Source of the DNA: Pigmentiphaga sp. H8
GTDB taxonomy: Bacteria > Pseudomonadota > Gammaproteobacteria > Burkholderiales > Burkholderiaceae_B
Length of the DNA stretch: 64,000 nt
Direction: 5' to 3'
Assembly (NCBI RefSeq): GCF_003854895.1
Contig: NZ_CP033966.1
Location: forward strand, 372,001-436,000
Of this stretch, positions 25,668-33,803 are shown piece by piece; the first letter of the stretch is position 1; every line of letters begins with the position of its first letter. The notes below the pieces were generated by a model. The model was given only the letters and a program-made list of their open reading frames with translations, was not told the DNA's origin and did not search any database. Made by a program: the position numbers and the translations under genes.

Positions 25668-25694
25668 GACGAGCGAGCCAGCCGGTTTGTGACG
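25668..25694 (-). promoter_or_regulatory. ECF41-type promoter
   Basis: On the minus strand CGTCACA, then exactly 16 bp, then CGTC. As I recall it, the ECF41 consensus is TGTCACA for -35 and CGTC for -10 with a 16-bp spacer. Only the first base differs. The promoter points at the AhpD-like gene and the sigma gene behind it. Confidence 0.75.
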
Positions 25695-25742
25695 TCTGCG
25701 CGCGACGGCGCCCGAGATCCCGAACCAGGCGGTTCAATTGTC

Positions 25743-25760
25743 CGATTGACAGGTCAATAG
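25743..25760. promoter_or_regulatory. GntR operator copy 1 (before FAD monooxygenase)
   Basis: CGATTG-ACAGGT-CAATAG, matching CTATTG-N6-CAATAG in 11 of 12 arm bases. It lies 51 bp before the GTG start of the monooxygenase gene. Two further copies occur before gntR and the hydratase operon. Confidence 0.65.
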
Positions 25761-25811
25761 AATAAATGTGAAATGACTCGAAAAAATCCCATAACCCAAG
25801 CGAGGTAGCGT

Positions 25812-27020
25812 GTGAGCACCGGGACCCCCGAGCAGGTCATTATTGTAGGCGGCGGCCCCGTGGGCCTGGTCGCGGCGATGCGGCTGGGCCATTACGGCAT
25901 TCCGGTCGTGGTCGTGGAAGCCGAGGAACAGGTGTCGCGGGCCTTGAAGGCCTCCACCTTCCATCCTCCCACGCTGGAAATGCTGGACGAATACGGTATC
26001 ACGCCCGGGCTGATCGAAGCCGGGCTGGTCGCCCCCACCTGGCAGGTGCGCATGCACGAGACGGGCGAGTTCGCCGAATTCGACCTGTCGGCGCTCAAGG
26101 ACGAGACCGCCCACCCTTATCGCCTGCAGACCGAGCAGTGGAAACTGTCCGAGCTGCTGCTGGCCCACATCCGGGAAAAGCTGCCGGCGGTGCGGGTGCT
26201 GATGGGGCATCCCTGCGTGGCGGTGTCGCAGGACGAGGATTCGGTCCGTGTCACGGTGGAGACGCCCGGCGGCGAGCGCCAGGAACTGACGGGGCGCTAC
26301 CTGATCGCGGCCGATGGTGCCCGCAGCACGGTGCGCACGGCGCTGGACCTGAGCTTCGAGGGGCATACCTTTCCCGAGACCACGGTGCTGGCCACCACCC
26401 GGTTTCCGTTCCACGAGCACATTCCCACGCTGTCCTACATCAACTACTGCTGGGCTTCGACCGGCACCTTCAGCCTGTTGCGGCTGCCTGGCCTGTGGCG
26501 GGTCAGCCTGTATCCCTGGGAAGGCGAGTCCATCGACGATGCCCTCCAGCCCGAATCCATCCAGAGAAAGCTCCAGCACGTCCTGCCGCGAGAACAGGCC
26601 TACGACGTGATGGAGATCCGGCCCTACCGCATCCACCAGCGGGTCGTGAACAACTATGTCAACGGCCGTATCGTACTGGCCGGCGATGCCGCCCACATCA
26701 ACAGTCCCAGCGGCGGCATGGGCATGAACGGCGGCATCCACGACGCCTTCAACCTCACGGACAAGCTGCGCCGCATCTACGCGGGCGAAAGCGATGCGCT
26801 GCTGGGCCAGTACGAGCGCCAGCGGCGCCCGATCGCCATCAAGCACGTGCTGCAGCAGTCGGGCCGCAACCGCGCCCGCATGCAGGAGCGCGGGGAAGCG
26901 CAGCGCCGCGCGACGCTGGAGGACTTGAAGCGCAAGGCGGACGATCCTCGCCTCGCCCGCGAGTACCTGCTTGAAACATCGATGATCCTGAGCCTGCGCG
27001 AAGCGGCCGCGATCGAGTAG
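25812..27020 (+). CDS. FAD-dependent aromatic monooxygenase (group A flavoprotein hydroxylase)
   Basis: A 402-residue NAD(P)H-dependent hydroxylase. The dinucleotide motif GGGPVGL is at residues 13-19. The DG motif (AADGARSTVRTAL) and the GD motif that holds the FAD ribose (VLAGDAAHINSPSGGMGMNG) follow in the usual order. MhpA- and PobA-type enzymes of this fold add OH ortho or para to an existing phenol group. It starts at GTG 25812. An aldehyde dehydrogenase gene follows after 10 bp, so both are probably co-transcribed from the promoter under GntR control. A paralogue with the same partner lies at 55174. Confidence 0.88.
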   Translation: MSTGTPEQVIIVGGGPVGLVAAMRLGHYGIPVVVVEAEEQVSRALKASTFHPPTLEMLDEYGITPGLIEAGLVAPTWQVRMHETGEFAEFDLSALKDETAHPYRLQTEQWKLSELLLAHIREKLPAVRVLMGHPCVAVSQDEDSVRVTVETPGGERQELTGRYLIAADGARSTVRTALDLSFEGHTFPETTVLATTRFPFHEHIPTLSYINYCWASTGTFSLLRLPGLWRVSLYPWEGESIDDALQPESIQRKLQHVLPREQAYDVMEIRPYRIHQRVVNNYVNGRIVLAGDAAHINSPSGGMGMNGGIHDAFNLTDKLRRIYAGESDALLGQYERQRRPIAIKHVLQQSGRNRARMQERGEAQRRATLEDLKRKADDPRLAREYLLETSMILSLREAAAIE

Positions 27021-27030
27021 GCGCAGCGCC

Positions 27031-28530
27031 ATGAGCCAATCCATGCAAGCGGGATTCCCTATCCGCGAACAGGTAACGAGTTTCATCGAGGGGCGCTACA
27101 CGCGCTTGGCCGGGCACGAACTGCCGGTAGTCTTCCCCGGCGACGCGCGGCGCATATCGACCCTGGTCGAGGCGCCGGCGGACGAGGTCGACGCGGCGGT
27201 GCGGTCCGCCCGGGCCGCTTTCGAAGACGGACGCTGGCGCAGGCAGCCGGTCGAGGCCCGGCAGGCCGTGATGCGCAAGGTGGCCGACCTGGTCGACCAG
27301 CACCGCGACGAACTGGCCTACCTGGAATGCATGAATTCCGGCATTCCCATGCGCCATCTGCAAAAGGGGCAGATTCCCCGCACCGCCTACAACTTCCGTT
27401 TCTTCGCGGAGTTCCTGGGCCAGCATGCCGAGAAGCTGCATGGCCAGACGGACGGGTACCTGACCCTGGTGCTGCGCGAGCCGGTGGGCGTCGCGGCGCT
27501 GATCGGCCCGTGGAACGCGCCGCTGGCCCTGACGTCGATGAAGATCGCCGGCGCCATCGCGTTCGGCAACAGCTGCGTCTGCAAGCCGTCCGAGGTCACG
27601 CCGCTGGCGGTCGCGCGCTTCATGGAATTGCTGGTGGAAGCGGGCGTGCCGCCGGGCGTCGTCAACCTGGTCAACGGCCGGGGCGGCGTCACGGGCGAAG
27701 CGCTGGTGGCGCACCCGCAGGTGGACCTGGTGTCCTTCACGGGCGGCACGCAGACGGCGCGGCGGATCTCGGCCAGCGCCGGCGAAGGGCTCAAGCCCCT
27801 GTCGCTGGAGCTGGGCGGCAAGTCGGCCAACATCATCTTCGAATCGGCCGACCTGGACCGCGCGGTGGACGCGGCGCTGGTCGGCATCTTCTCGAACAAC
27901 GGCCAGCAGTGCCTGGCGGGCTCGCGCATCCTGGTGCAGCGTACGGTGCTGGAGCGCTTCGTCGAGGCCTTCGCGCAGCGTGCCCGGAAACTGCGCATAG
28001 GCAGCCCGCTGGACCCGGCCACCGAGATCGGTCCCCTGGCGTTCCAGGCGCATCGGCAGCGGGTGGCCGGCTACGTGGACATCGCCCGTGCCGACGGCGC
28101 GCAACTGCTGTGCGGCGGCGCGCCGGTCGAGGCGCTGGAGCCGGGCTTTTATTTCCAGCCGACGGCGGTGCTGGCGCGGGACAACACCGCGCGCGTCTGC
28201 CGCGAAGAAATCTTCGGCCCCTTCGCGACCATCGTGCCGTTCGATACGCAGGACGAGGCCTACGCCATCGCCAACGACAGCGAGTTCGGCCTGGTGTCCT
28301 ATGTGTGGAGCGACCATCAACCCACGGTGATGCGCGCGCTGTCGGAGATCCGGGCCGGCATGGTGTGGATCAATACGCCCATGACGCGCGACCTGCGCGC
28401 GCCTTTCGGCGGCATCAAGGCCTCGGGCTACGGCCGCGAGGGCGGCGAGTCCAGCATGAAGTTCTATACCTTCGAAAAGACGGTCATGCTGCCCACGGTG
28501 CCGCCATCGATCCCTCGCATGGGTATATAA
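27031..28530 (+). CDS. Aldehyde dehydrogenase (NAD(P)+)
   Basis: A 499-residue ALDH with general base Glu260 (SLELGGKSANI) and nucleophile Cys294 (NNGQQCLAGSR). The oxyanion Asn of PWN is at residue 162. The aldehyde-binding tail is aromatic (FYTFEKTVML). The N-terminus has about 40 extra residues, in line with hydroxymuconic or carboxymethyl-hydroxymuconic semialdehyde dehydrogenases. The exact substrate is unknown. Ten bp separate it from the monooxygenase stop. A strong terminator follows. Confidence 0.9.
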   Translation: MSQSMQAGFPIREQVTSFIEGRYTRLAGHELPVVFPGDARRISTLVEAPADEVDAAVRSARAAFEDGRWRRQPVEARQAVMRKVADLVDQHRDELAYLECMNSGIPMRHLQKGQIPRTAYNFRFFAEFLGQHAEKLHGQTDGYLTLVLREPVGVAALIGPWNAPLALTSMKIAGAIAFGNSCVCKPSEVTPLAVARFMELLVEAGVPPGVVNLVNGRGGVTGEALVAHPQVDLVSFTGGTQTARRISASAGEGLKPLSLELGGKSANIIFESADLDRAVDAALVGIFSNNGQQCLAGSRILVQRTVLERFVEAFAQRARKLRIGSPLDPATEIGPLAFQAHRQRVAGYVDIARADGAQLLCGGAPVEALEPGFYFQPTAVLARDNTARVCREEIFGPFATIVPFDTQDEAYAIANDSEFGLVSYVWSDHQPTVMRALSEIRAGMVWINTPMTRDLRAPFGGIKASGYGREGGESSMKFYTFEKTVMLPTVPPSIPRMGI

Positions 28531-28562
28531 AAAACGGCGCTTTCTGGTGAAAGCGCCGTTTT
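28531..28562. terminator. Bidirectional rho-independent terminator
   Basis: AAAACGGCGCTTTC and GAAAGCGCCGTTTT form a 14-bp perfect stem with loop TGGT, with A-rich and T-rich ends. It lies between the ALDH gene and the convergent racemase-fold gene and can serve both strands. Confidence 0.9.
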
Positions 28563-28571
28563 CTTGTCGGC

Positions 28572-29330
28572 CTAGGGTTGCTGCCGCGCGAGGCGTTCGC
28601 GCCAGTGGTCGCCCCGCAGCCAGGGCTCCAGCGGCGCGGGCCGGCCGTCCACGGCCGAGACGCCCATCCAGGCCAGGCACAGCATGCACGACAGCACCGG
28701 CACGCGCGACCGGGCATTCGCCGCCAGCAGCGGGGCCAGCGTGGGCATGCCCGTGCCCAGCATCAGGATGGCGTCGGTGTCGTCGCGGGCCAGGTCGTCC
28801 AGCAGCGCGCCGGCGGCGTCCGCCTTCATCGAATAGATGGGATGGAACTGCGTGTGGTCCATGGCCGCCGACGCCACCCGCGATACCGTGAAGCCCTGGG
28901 ATTCCCAATAGGCCTTGCTGGCGGCGGTCAGTTCGGCGGGATAGGGCGAGGCCAGCGCGATCCGGCGGGCGCCCAGCTGCTTCAACGAGGCGACCACCGC
29001 GGTGGCCGCGGTGAAGGCCGGCACGCCGCGCTCGCGCTCGATGCCCGCCAGCACCTGTTCCTCGCGTTCGCGGCCCACCAGGTAGGAGGCGCCGGTGCAG
29101 CCCACCGCGACCGCCTTGATGGGCGCATTGGCGAACTGGTCGCAGGCGGTGTCCAGCCTGTCCACGTAATCGACCAGCCGCGCCTCGATGGTGGACTTGT
29201 CGCTCATCAAGCGGGCATTGATGTGGGCGTAGCCGGCCGGAAGCAGGATGAAGTATTCCGGTTCGACCGTGGTGTTGGCCTGCGGGGTCAGCAGGCCGAT
29301 GAGCCCCTTGGGTGCGTATTCGACGGCCAT
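28572..29330 (-). CDS. Asp/Glu-racemase-superfamily enzyme (maleate isomerase/arylmalonate decarboxylase-like) with one catalytic Cys
   Basis: A 252-residue enzyme of the fold shared by maleate cis-trans isomerase, arylmalonate decarboxylase and hydantoin racemase. Cys78 (AVGCTGASY) occupies the first catalytic position. The second Cys, which follows ILLS in arylmalonate decarboxylase, is Gly192 here (ILMLGTGMPT). A one-sided site argues against two-base racemisation and toward decarboxylation or isomerisation. It precedes a Bug gene by 8 bp on the same strand, so in vivo it follows the Bug gene in one mRNA. Confidence 0.78.
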   Translation of the reverse strand: MAVEYAPKGLIGLLTPQANTTVEPEYFILLPAGYAHINARLMSDKSTIEARLVDYVDRLDTACDQFANAPIKAVAVGCTGASYLVGREREEQVLAGIERERGVPAFTAATAVVASLKQLGARRIALASPYPAELTAASKAYWESQGFTVSRVASAAMDHTQFHPIYSMKADAAGALLDDLARDDTDAILMLGTGMPTLAPLLAANARSRVPVLSCMLCLAWMGVSAVDGRPAPLEPWLRGDHWRERLARQQP

Positions 29331-29337
29331 GCGGACA

Positions 29338-30348
29338 TCAATCCAGCTTGATGTTGGCGGCCTTGATGATGGGCGCCCATTTGCGGTCTTCGTCGTGCAG
29401 GAATTTCACGAACTCGGCCTGCGGGGCGCCGACGGGAGTAAGCCCCAGGTCGGACAGCTTGGTGCGGATCTCGGCGTTGGCCATGACCTTGCCCAGCGCG
29501 GCCTGCAGCCGGTCGACGACGGCGGCGGGCGTGCCGGCGGGCGCCGAGACGCCGAACCAGGCCTCGCCCACCGTGCCCGGCACGATTTCGTCCATGGTGG
29601 GCACGTCCGGGAAGGCGGCGACGCGCTTGGGTCCGCTGACCGCCAGGATGCGCACGTTGCCCGCCTTGGCCTGGGTCGAGGCGACCGACATGTTGTTGAA
29701 GATGGCGTCGAGCTGTCCGCCCAGCAGGTCGTTCATGGCCGGCCCGGTGCCCTTGTAGGGTACGTGGGTCATGTCCAGGCGGGCCTTTTGCTTGAGCATT
29801 TCGCCGGTCAGGAAGCCGGCCGAGCCTACGCCCGCCGAACCGTAGTTGTACTTGCCGCCGGCCTGGCGGGCCAGTTCGACGAATTCCTTGAAGTTCTTCG
29901 CCGGATGGCTGGTGCGCACGATGAGACCGTTGGGAAAGGTGCCCAGCAGCATGATGTGCGTGAAGTCGCGGAACGGATCGTAGGGGATCTTCTGGCCGAG
30001 CAGCGGCCCGGTGGTGATGGCCGCGCCGTTGGTGATGACCAGCGTGTAACCGTCGGCGGGCGCCTTGGCGCCGAGGTCGGTGCCGAGGATGGAGCCCGCG
30101 CCGCCCTTGTTGTCGACGATGACGGACTGGCCGACCTGCTCGGCCAGCGCGCTGGCGACGAGGCGGCCGATGACGTCGGTCGAGCCGCCCGGACTGAACG
30201 GCACGATCAGCTTGATGGGGCGGTCCGGGTAGGTTTGCGCATGGACCGTGAACGAGGCCGCAGCCAGGCCCAGGGCCAGGAATGCACGGCGGCAGATATT
30301 CAGCGCGCGGGGGTGGGCGCGGTGTTCCCCTGTACTATGATGGCGCAT
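29338..30348 (-). CDS. Bug-family solute-binding protein next to gntR
   Basis: A 336-residue receptor. The signal peptide core FLALGLAAASFTVHAQ begins only near residue 25, after a basic lead, so translation may start slightly later than ATG 30348. The loops PFSPGGSTDVIGRLVASAL and DNKGGAGSILGTDLGAK are intact. It is divergent from the GntR gene; one operator copy lies 77 bp upstream of its start, so it is probably part of the GntR regulon. The racemase-fold gene follows 8 bp after it. Confidence 0.88.
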   Translation of the reverse strand: MRHHSTGEHRAHPRALNICRRAFLALGLAAASFTVHAQTYPDRPIKLIVPFSPGGSTDVIGRLVASALAEQVGQSVIVDNKGGAGSILGTDLGAKAPADGYTLVITNGAAITTGPLLGQKIPYDPFRDFTHIMLLGTFPNGLIVRTSHPAKNFKEFVELARQAGGKYNYGSAGVGSAGFLTGEMLKQKARLDMTHVPYKGTGPAMNDLLGGQLDAIFNNMSVASTQAKAGNVRILAVSGPKRVAAFPDVPTMDEIVPGTVGEAWFGVSAPAGTPAAVVDRLQAALGKVMANAEIRTKLSDLGLTPVGAPQAEFVKFLHDEDRKWAPIIKAANIKLD

Positions 30349-30424
30349 GGCAGGACCTGAAAGAATATGAACGACGCATGTGGATATTCCGTCAGGTTTC
30401 GCCATCGAGTCAAGCTAAATTGTT

Positions 30425-30442
30425 CTATTGGACAGACAATAA
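30425..30442. promoter_or_regulatory. GntR operator copy 2 (bug/gntR intergenic)
   Basis: CTATTG-GACAGA-CAATAA, 11 of 12 arm bases matching the dyad. It ends 16 bp before the gntR start codon and lies upstream of the divergent bug gene. It is well placed for autorepression. Confidence 0.7.
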
Positions 30443-30458
30443 GACAGAACCCCAGTCT

Positions 30459-31244
30459 ATGCAGCAAACCTTGCCCCTGCCGAAGTACCACAGCGTATAC
30501 CTGGTGTTGAAAGAAAGGCTGCGCGATGGCCTGTACGACCAGCGCGTGCCCGGCGAACTGGAGCTGATGGAGGAGTTCGCGGTCTCGCGGGCGACCGTTC
30601 GCAAGGCCCTGGAGAACCTGACCCAGGAAGGATTGATCGAACGATCGGCCGGCCGCGGGACGCGGCGTTTGCAGCCTCCGGGCCAGGCGGGGCAGCAGGC
30701 CTCGCCCGCCCACCGGATGGCGGGCCTGCTGGACAACATCATCGCCGCCAGCCTCGACACGACGGTCAAGGTCATCGAGCACGAGTACGTCCCCGCGACC
30801 GGACCGGTGGCGCAGATGCTGCAGATCGAGCCACGCAGCCAGGTGCTGCGGGCGGTGCGGGTGCGCAGCACCAAGGCGGGGCCCGTGTCGTTCATCACGA
30901 CCTGGGTGCCGCGCGAGTTCGCCCATAACCTCGGGCGCCGGCAGCTCGGGCGCAAGGCCATGCTGGTGCTGATCGAGGAATCGGGCGTGGAGATCGGCCG
31001 GGCCCGGCAAAGCATTTCCGCGCGCCAGGCCGATGCCAACGTGGCGGCCCTGCTGGGCCTGCCGCTGGGAGCGGCCCTGCTGTCGGTCAGCCGCGTGGTC
31101 TACGACGTGAAGGATCGCCCGGTGCTCTGGCTGCAGGGCCTGTATTGCCCTGACCGCTACGAGTACGAGATGGAGCTGTCGCGGGTGGGCAACATCGATG
31201 CCAAGGTCTGGGTCAGCAAGGATTTCAACGCCTACATGCGCTGA
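30459..31244 (+). CDS. GntR-family regulator with UTRA domain (HutC subfamily)
   Basis: A 261-residue regulator. The winged helix lies near residues 10-75 (YHSVYLVLKERLRDGLYDQR, then FAVSRATVRKALENLTQEGL, ending in the SAGRGTRRL wing). The UTRA ligand domain covers about residues 105-250 (VLRAVRVRSTKAGPVSFITT, with QSISARQADANVAALLGLPL before the C-terminus). ATG 30459 starts the conserved part. Three similar dyads before this gene, the monooxygenase gene and the hydratase gene point to one regulon. UTRA domains bind small acids or sugars, here probably a pathway metabolite. Confidence 0.92.
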   Translation: MQQTLPLPKYHSVYLVLKERLRDGLYDQRVPGELELMEEFAVSRATVRKALENLTQEGLIERSAGRGTRRLQPPGQAGQQASPAHRMAGLLDNIIAASLDTTVKVIEHEYVPATGPVAQMLQIEPRSQVLRAVRVRSTKAGPVSFITTWVPREFAHNLGRRQLGRKAMLVLIEESGVEIGRARQSISARQADANVAALLGLPLGAALLSVSRVVYDVKDRPVLWLQGLYCPDRYEYEMELSRVGNIDAKVWVSKDFNAYMR

Positions 31245-31245
31245 C

Positions 31246-31273
31246 GTGGCGCGCCGGGTATCCGGCGCGCCAC
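31246..31273. terminator. GC-rich hairpin after gntR
   Basis: GTGGCGCGCCGG and CCGGCGCGCCAC form a perfect 12-bp stem with loop GTAT, directly after the gntR stop. There is no T-run, so it may be an attenuating or mRNA-end hairpin. Confidence 0.65.
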
Positions 31274-31305
31274 AAATACGAACACAAGAACCCGAATCAA
31301 ATGTA

Positions 31306-31323
31306 CTATTGTTAGGACAATAG
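31306..31323. promoter_or_regulatory. GntR operator copy 3 (before hydratase operon)
   Basis: CTATTG-TTAGGA-CAATAG, a perfect 6-6-6 dyad 45 bp before the TTG start of the hydratase large subunit. It is the best of the three copies and defines the consensus. Confidence 0.75.
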
Positions 31324-31368
31324 ATAGCAGGAGCCCGGCAGGGCTCTTCGAGGATTTCGGGTGACAGC

Positions 31369-32646
31369 TTGATTACACCGCCGGATGAACGCCGGACGCT
31401 GGCGCAGAAGCTGATCGCGCGCGCGTCGGGACGCGCCAGCGTGCGCGTGGGCGAGATCGTGACCTGCAAGGTCGATCTCGCGATGTTCCATGACTCCTCG
31501 GGACCGAGGCGGCTCAAGCCCATGCTGGAAGAGCTGGGCGCGAGCATCTGGGACAAGTCGCGCGTGGTGCTGGTCATGGACCACTACGTGCCCGAGCGCG
31601 ACGAGGATTCCCGCAGGATCGTCCGCATTGCGCGCGAATGGGCGCGCGAGCAGGATCTGCCGCACGTCTACGACAGCCAGGGCATCTGCCACGTCGTGGT
31701 GCCGCAGGGCGGGCATATCCTGCCCGGCATGTTCTGCGTGGGCGGGGATTCGCATTCGCCCACGGGCGGCGCGTTCGGCGCCTACATGTTCGGCATCGGC
31801 TCGACCGAGATGCTGGGCGTGGTCGTGACGGGCGAGATCTGGCTGCGCGTGCCGGACACCCTGCGCATGCACTGGTCCGGCACCTTGTCCGAGGGCGTCA
31901 CCGCCAAGGACATGATGCTGCACATGCTGGGCCGCTTCGGCATGAACGGCGGCGCCTACCAGGCCGTGGAGTTCTGCGGGCCGGCGGTGCGGGCGCTGGG
32001 CATGCAGGAACGCATGACGCTGTCGAACATGAGCGCCGAGCTGGGCGCCCAGGCCGGCCTGATCGCGCCCGACGACGTCACGGCCGAATGGCTGGCCGCC
32101 ACCGGCGCCAAGGTGCCCGACCTGAGCGGATGGCATACGGACGAAGGGGCCGCCTGCACCCGGTACGACTTCGATGCCGGCGCGCTGTCGCCCATGGTGG
32201 CCGCGCCGCACAGCCCCGCCAATTCGCGGCCGGTGGACGACTATCGCGGCGTGCCGGTCCACGTGGCCTATGTCGGCGCCTGCACGGGCGCCAAGCTCGA
32301 CGACCTGCGCGCCGCCGCGTCGGTGCTGCGGGGGCACCGGGTGGCGCCGGGGGTGCGGCTGATCGTCGCGCCGGCCAGCCTGCGCGACCAGGACGCCGCG
32401 CGCGACGAAGGCGTGCTGCAGGTATTGATGGACGCCGGCGCCGAACTCTTTCCGACCTCCTGCGGCGCCTGCTCCGGCTACGGCAGTCCCATGGGGGACG
32501 ACGTCACGGTCATCTCGACCACCGCGCGCAACTTCAAGGGCCGCATGGGCTCGCCCACCGCCCAGGTCTACCTGGGTTCGCCCTATACCGTGGCCGCCTC
32601 GGCATTGCGCGGCGTCATCAGCGATCCCAGGGAGGTGCTGGCATGA
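31369..32646 (+). CDS. Aconitase-superfamily hydratase large subunit (LeuC-like)
   Basis: A 425-residue [4Fe-4S] (de)hydratase subunit. The cluster cysteines are Cys305 (GACTGAK), Cys365 and Cys368 (TSCGACSG). GDSHSPTGGAFG (126-137) and STTARNFKGRMGSP (383-396) complete the active site. It belongs to the 3-isopropylmalate dehydratase / homoaconitase / dimethylmaleate hydratase group. Genuine leuC normally sits with leuB, which is absent, so a catabolic diacid such as maleate, citraconate or dimethylmaleate is likelier. TTG 31369 is the only sensible start. The small subunit overlaps by ATGA. Confidence 0.88.
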   Translation: MITPPDERRTLAQKLIARASGRASVRVGEIVTCKVDLAMFHDSSGPRRLKPMLEELGASIWDKSRVVLVMDHYVPERDEDSRRIVRIAREWAREQDLPHVYDSQGICHVVVPQGGHILPGMFCVGGDSHSPTGGAFGAYMFGIGSTEMLGVVVTGEIWLRVPDTLRMHWSGTLSEGVTAKDMMLHMLGRFGMNGGAYQAVEFCGPAVRALGMQERMTLSNMSAELGAQAGLIAPDDVTAEWLAATGAKVPDLSGWHTDEGAACTRYDFDAGALSPMVAAPHSPANSRPVDDYRGVPVHVAYVGACTGAKLDDLRAAASVLRGHRVAPGVRLIVAPASLRDQDAARDEGVLQVLMDAGAELFPTSCGACSGYGSPMGDDVTVISTTARNFKGRMGSPTAQVYLGSPYTVAASALRGVISDPREVLA

Positions 32647-33170
32647 GCGGGACCACGCATCGTGTCTGGAAGCTGGGACAGGACATCGATACCGACCTGC
32701 TGGCGCCCGGCTACGTCATGAAGCACGGTATCGACGTCATCGCCAGTCATTGCCTGGAGTCGGTCCGGCCCGAGTTCGCCGCCGCCGTGAGGCCGGGCGA
32801 CGTCGTGGCGGCGGGGCCGGGCTTCGGCATCGGTTCCTCGCGCGAGCAGGCCGCGGCGGCGCTGGTGCGCCTGGGCGTGGCGGCGGTGATCGCGCCGTCC
32901 TATGGCGGCCTGTTCTTCCGCAATGCCTTCAACGTCGGGCTGATGCTGTTGACCTGCCCGCAGGCGGAGTCGCTGGACGAGGCCGCGCAGATCGAGATCC
33001 GGTTCCATGAGACGCCGCAGGTGGCGACCCGGGACGGCCGGGTGCTCGAATGCGAGGCCATCCCGGATTTCCTGGTCGACATGGCCCGCAGCGGCGGCCT
33101 GCTGAACCAGTTGCGCAGGCGCCTGGCCGGGAACGGTCCCGACACTTCTTCCACCGGACATCGATCGTGA
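32643..33170 (+). CDS. Aconitase-superfamily hydratase small subunit (LeuD-like)
   Basis: A 175-residue swivel-domain subunit that pairs with the preceding large subunit. IDTDLLAPGYVMK at the start and GIGSSREQAAAALVRLGV (from residue 63) are the substrate-recognition loops of the LeuD fold; the loop after IDTD determines which diacid is accepted. ATG overlaps the large-subunit stop (ATGA), ensuring equal expression. The stop in turn overlaps the start of the next gene (TGATG). Confidence 0.9.
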   Translation: MSGTTHRVWKLGQDIDTDLLAPGYVMKHGIDVIASHCLESVRPEFAAAVRPGDVVAAGPGFGIGSSREQAAAALVRLGVAAVIAPSYGGLFFRNAFNVGLMLLTCPQAESLDEAAQIEIRFHETPQVATRDGRVLECEAIPDFLVDMARSGGLLNQLRRRLAGNGPDTSSTGHRS

Positions 33171-33790
33171 TGACGAACGCATCCTTTCCCGCCGACCCGG
33201 CGCGCACCGCGCTGCTGATCGTCGACCTGCAGAACGACTTCCTCGCGCCCGACGGCGCCTATGCGAGGGGCGGGGCCGTCAGCGCCGCCGCGGCCGTACT
33301 GCCGCCGCGCGTGGCGGCAGCGGCGCGCGCGCTGAAGGCGGCCGGCGGCATGGTGGTCGCCAGCCAGTTCACGTTGTGGCCCGACGGCCGCGGCGAGCCG
33401 ATGATCGCCCCGCACCTGGCGGCGCTGCGGCCGTTCCTGCGCAAGGGCGACTTCGCGCCGGGCAGCCGCGGGCAGGCCAATGTCGCCGAACTGGATGGCC
33501 TGGTGGACGTGTCGGTCTGCAAGGTGGCGTACTCCGCCTTCTTCAATACGCAGTTGGACTGGGTGCTGCGCCACGCGGGCATCGATACGGTGGCCGTGTG
33601 CGGCATCGTCACCAACGGCGGCGTGGCGAGCACGGTCCGCGACGCCCACATGCGCGAGTACCACGTCGCCGTGCTGGCGGACGGTTGCGCCGCCTTTCGC
33701 GAGGAAGTGCACGCCACGGCGCTGGCCGACATGGCGGGCATCGCCGACGTGATCGATTGCCGCAGCTTCGAGCGCGGCCTGGCCGCCTGA
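33170..33790 (+). CDS. Isochorismatase-fold hydrolase with Gly at the nucleophile position
   Basis: A 206-residue protein of the isochorismatase fold. Asp19 (LIVDLQND) and Lys118 (CKVAYSAF) of the triad are present. The position of the nucleophilic Cys is Gly151 (VTNGGVASTVRDA). Amidases and nicotinamidases need that Cys; true isochorismatases such as EntB and PhzD lack it and hydrolyse vinyl ethers by acid catalysis. So despite lying beside a diacid hydratase it is unlikely to be a maleamate amidase. Its start overlaps the LeuD-like stop. Confidence 0.82.
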   Translation: MTNASFPADPARTALLIVDLQNDFLAPDGAYARGGAVSAAAAVLPPRVAAAARALKAAGGMVVASQFTLWPDGRGEPMIAPHLAALRPFLRKGDFAPGSRGQANVAELDGLVDVSVCKVAYSAFFNTQLDWVLRHAGIDTVAVCGIVTNGGVASTVRDAHMREYHVAVLADGCAAFREEVHATALADMAGIADVIDCRSFERGLAA

Positions 33791-33803
33791 AGGAAACTCC
33801 GCC

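Noticed and set aside
12864..29330. A nicotinate/2,5-dihydroxypyridine pathway (maleamate amidase, maleate isomerase, molybdenum hydroxylase)
   Set aside because: The pieces are far apart, the 2,5-dihydroxypyridine dioxygenase and formylmaleamate deformylase are missing, and the isomerase-like protein lacks the second Cys.
31369..33170. Leucine biosynthesis leuCD
   Set aside because: No leuB or leuA beside it, operon shared with catabolic lyase and hydrolase genes and with a GntR dyad; homologous fold but a catabolic role is likelier.
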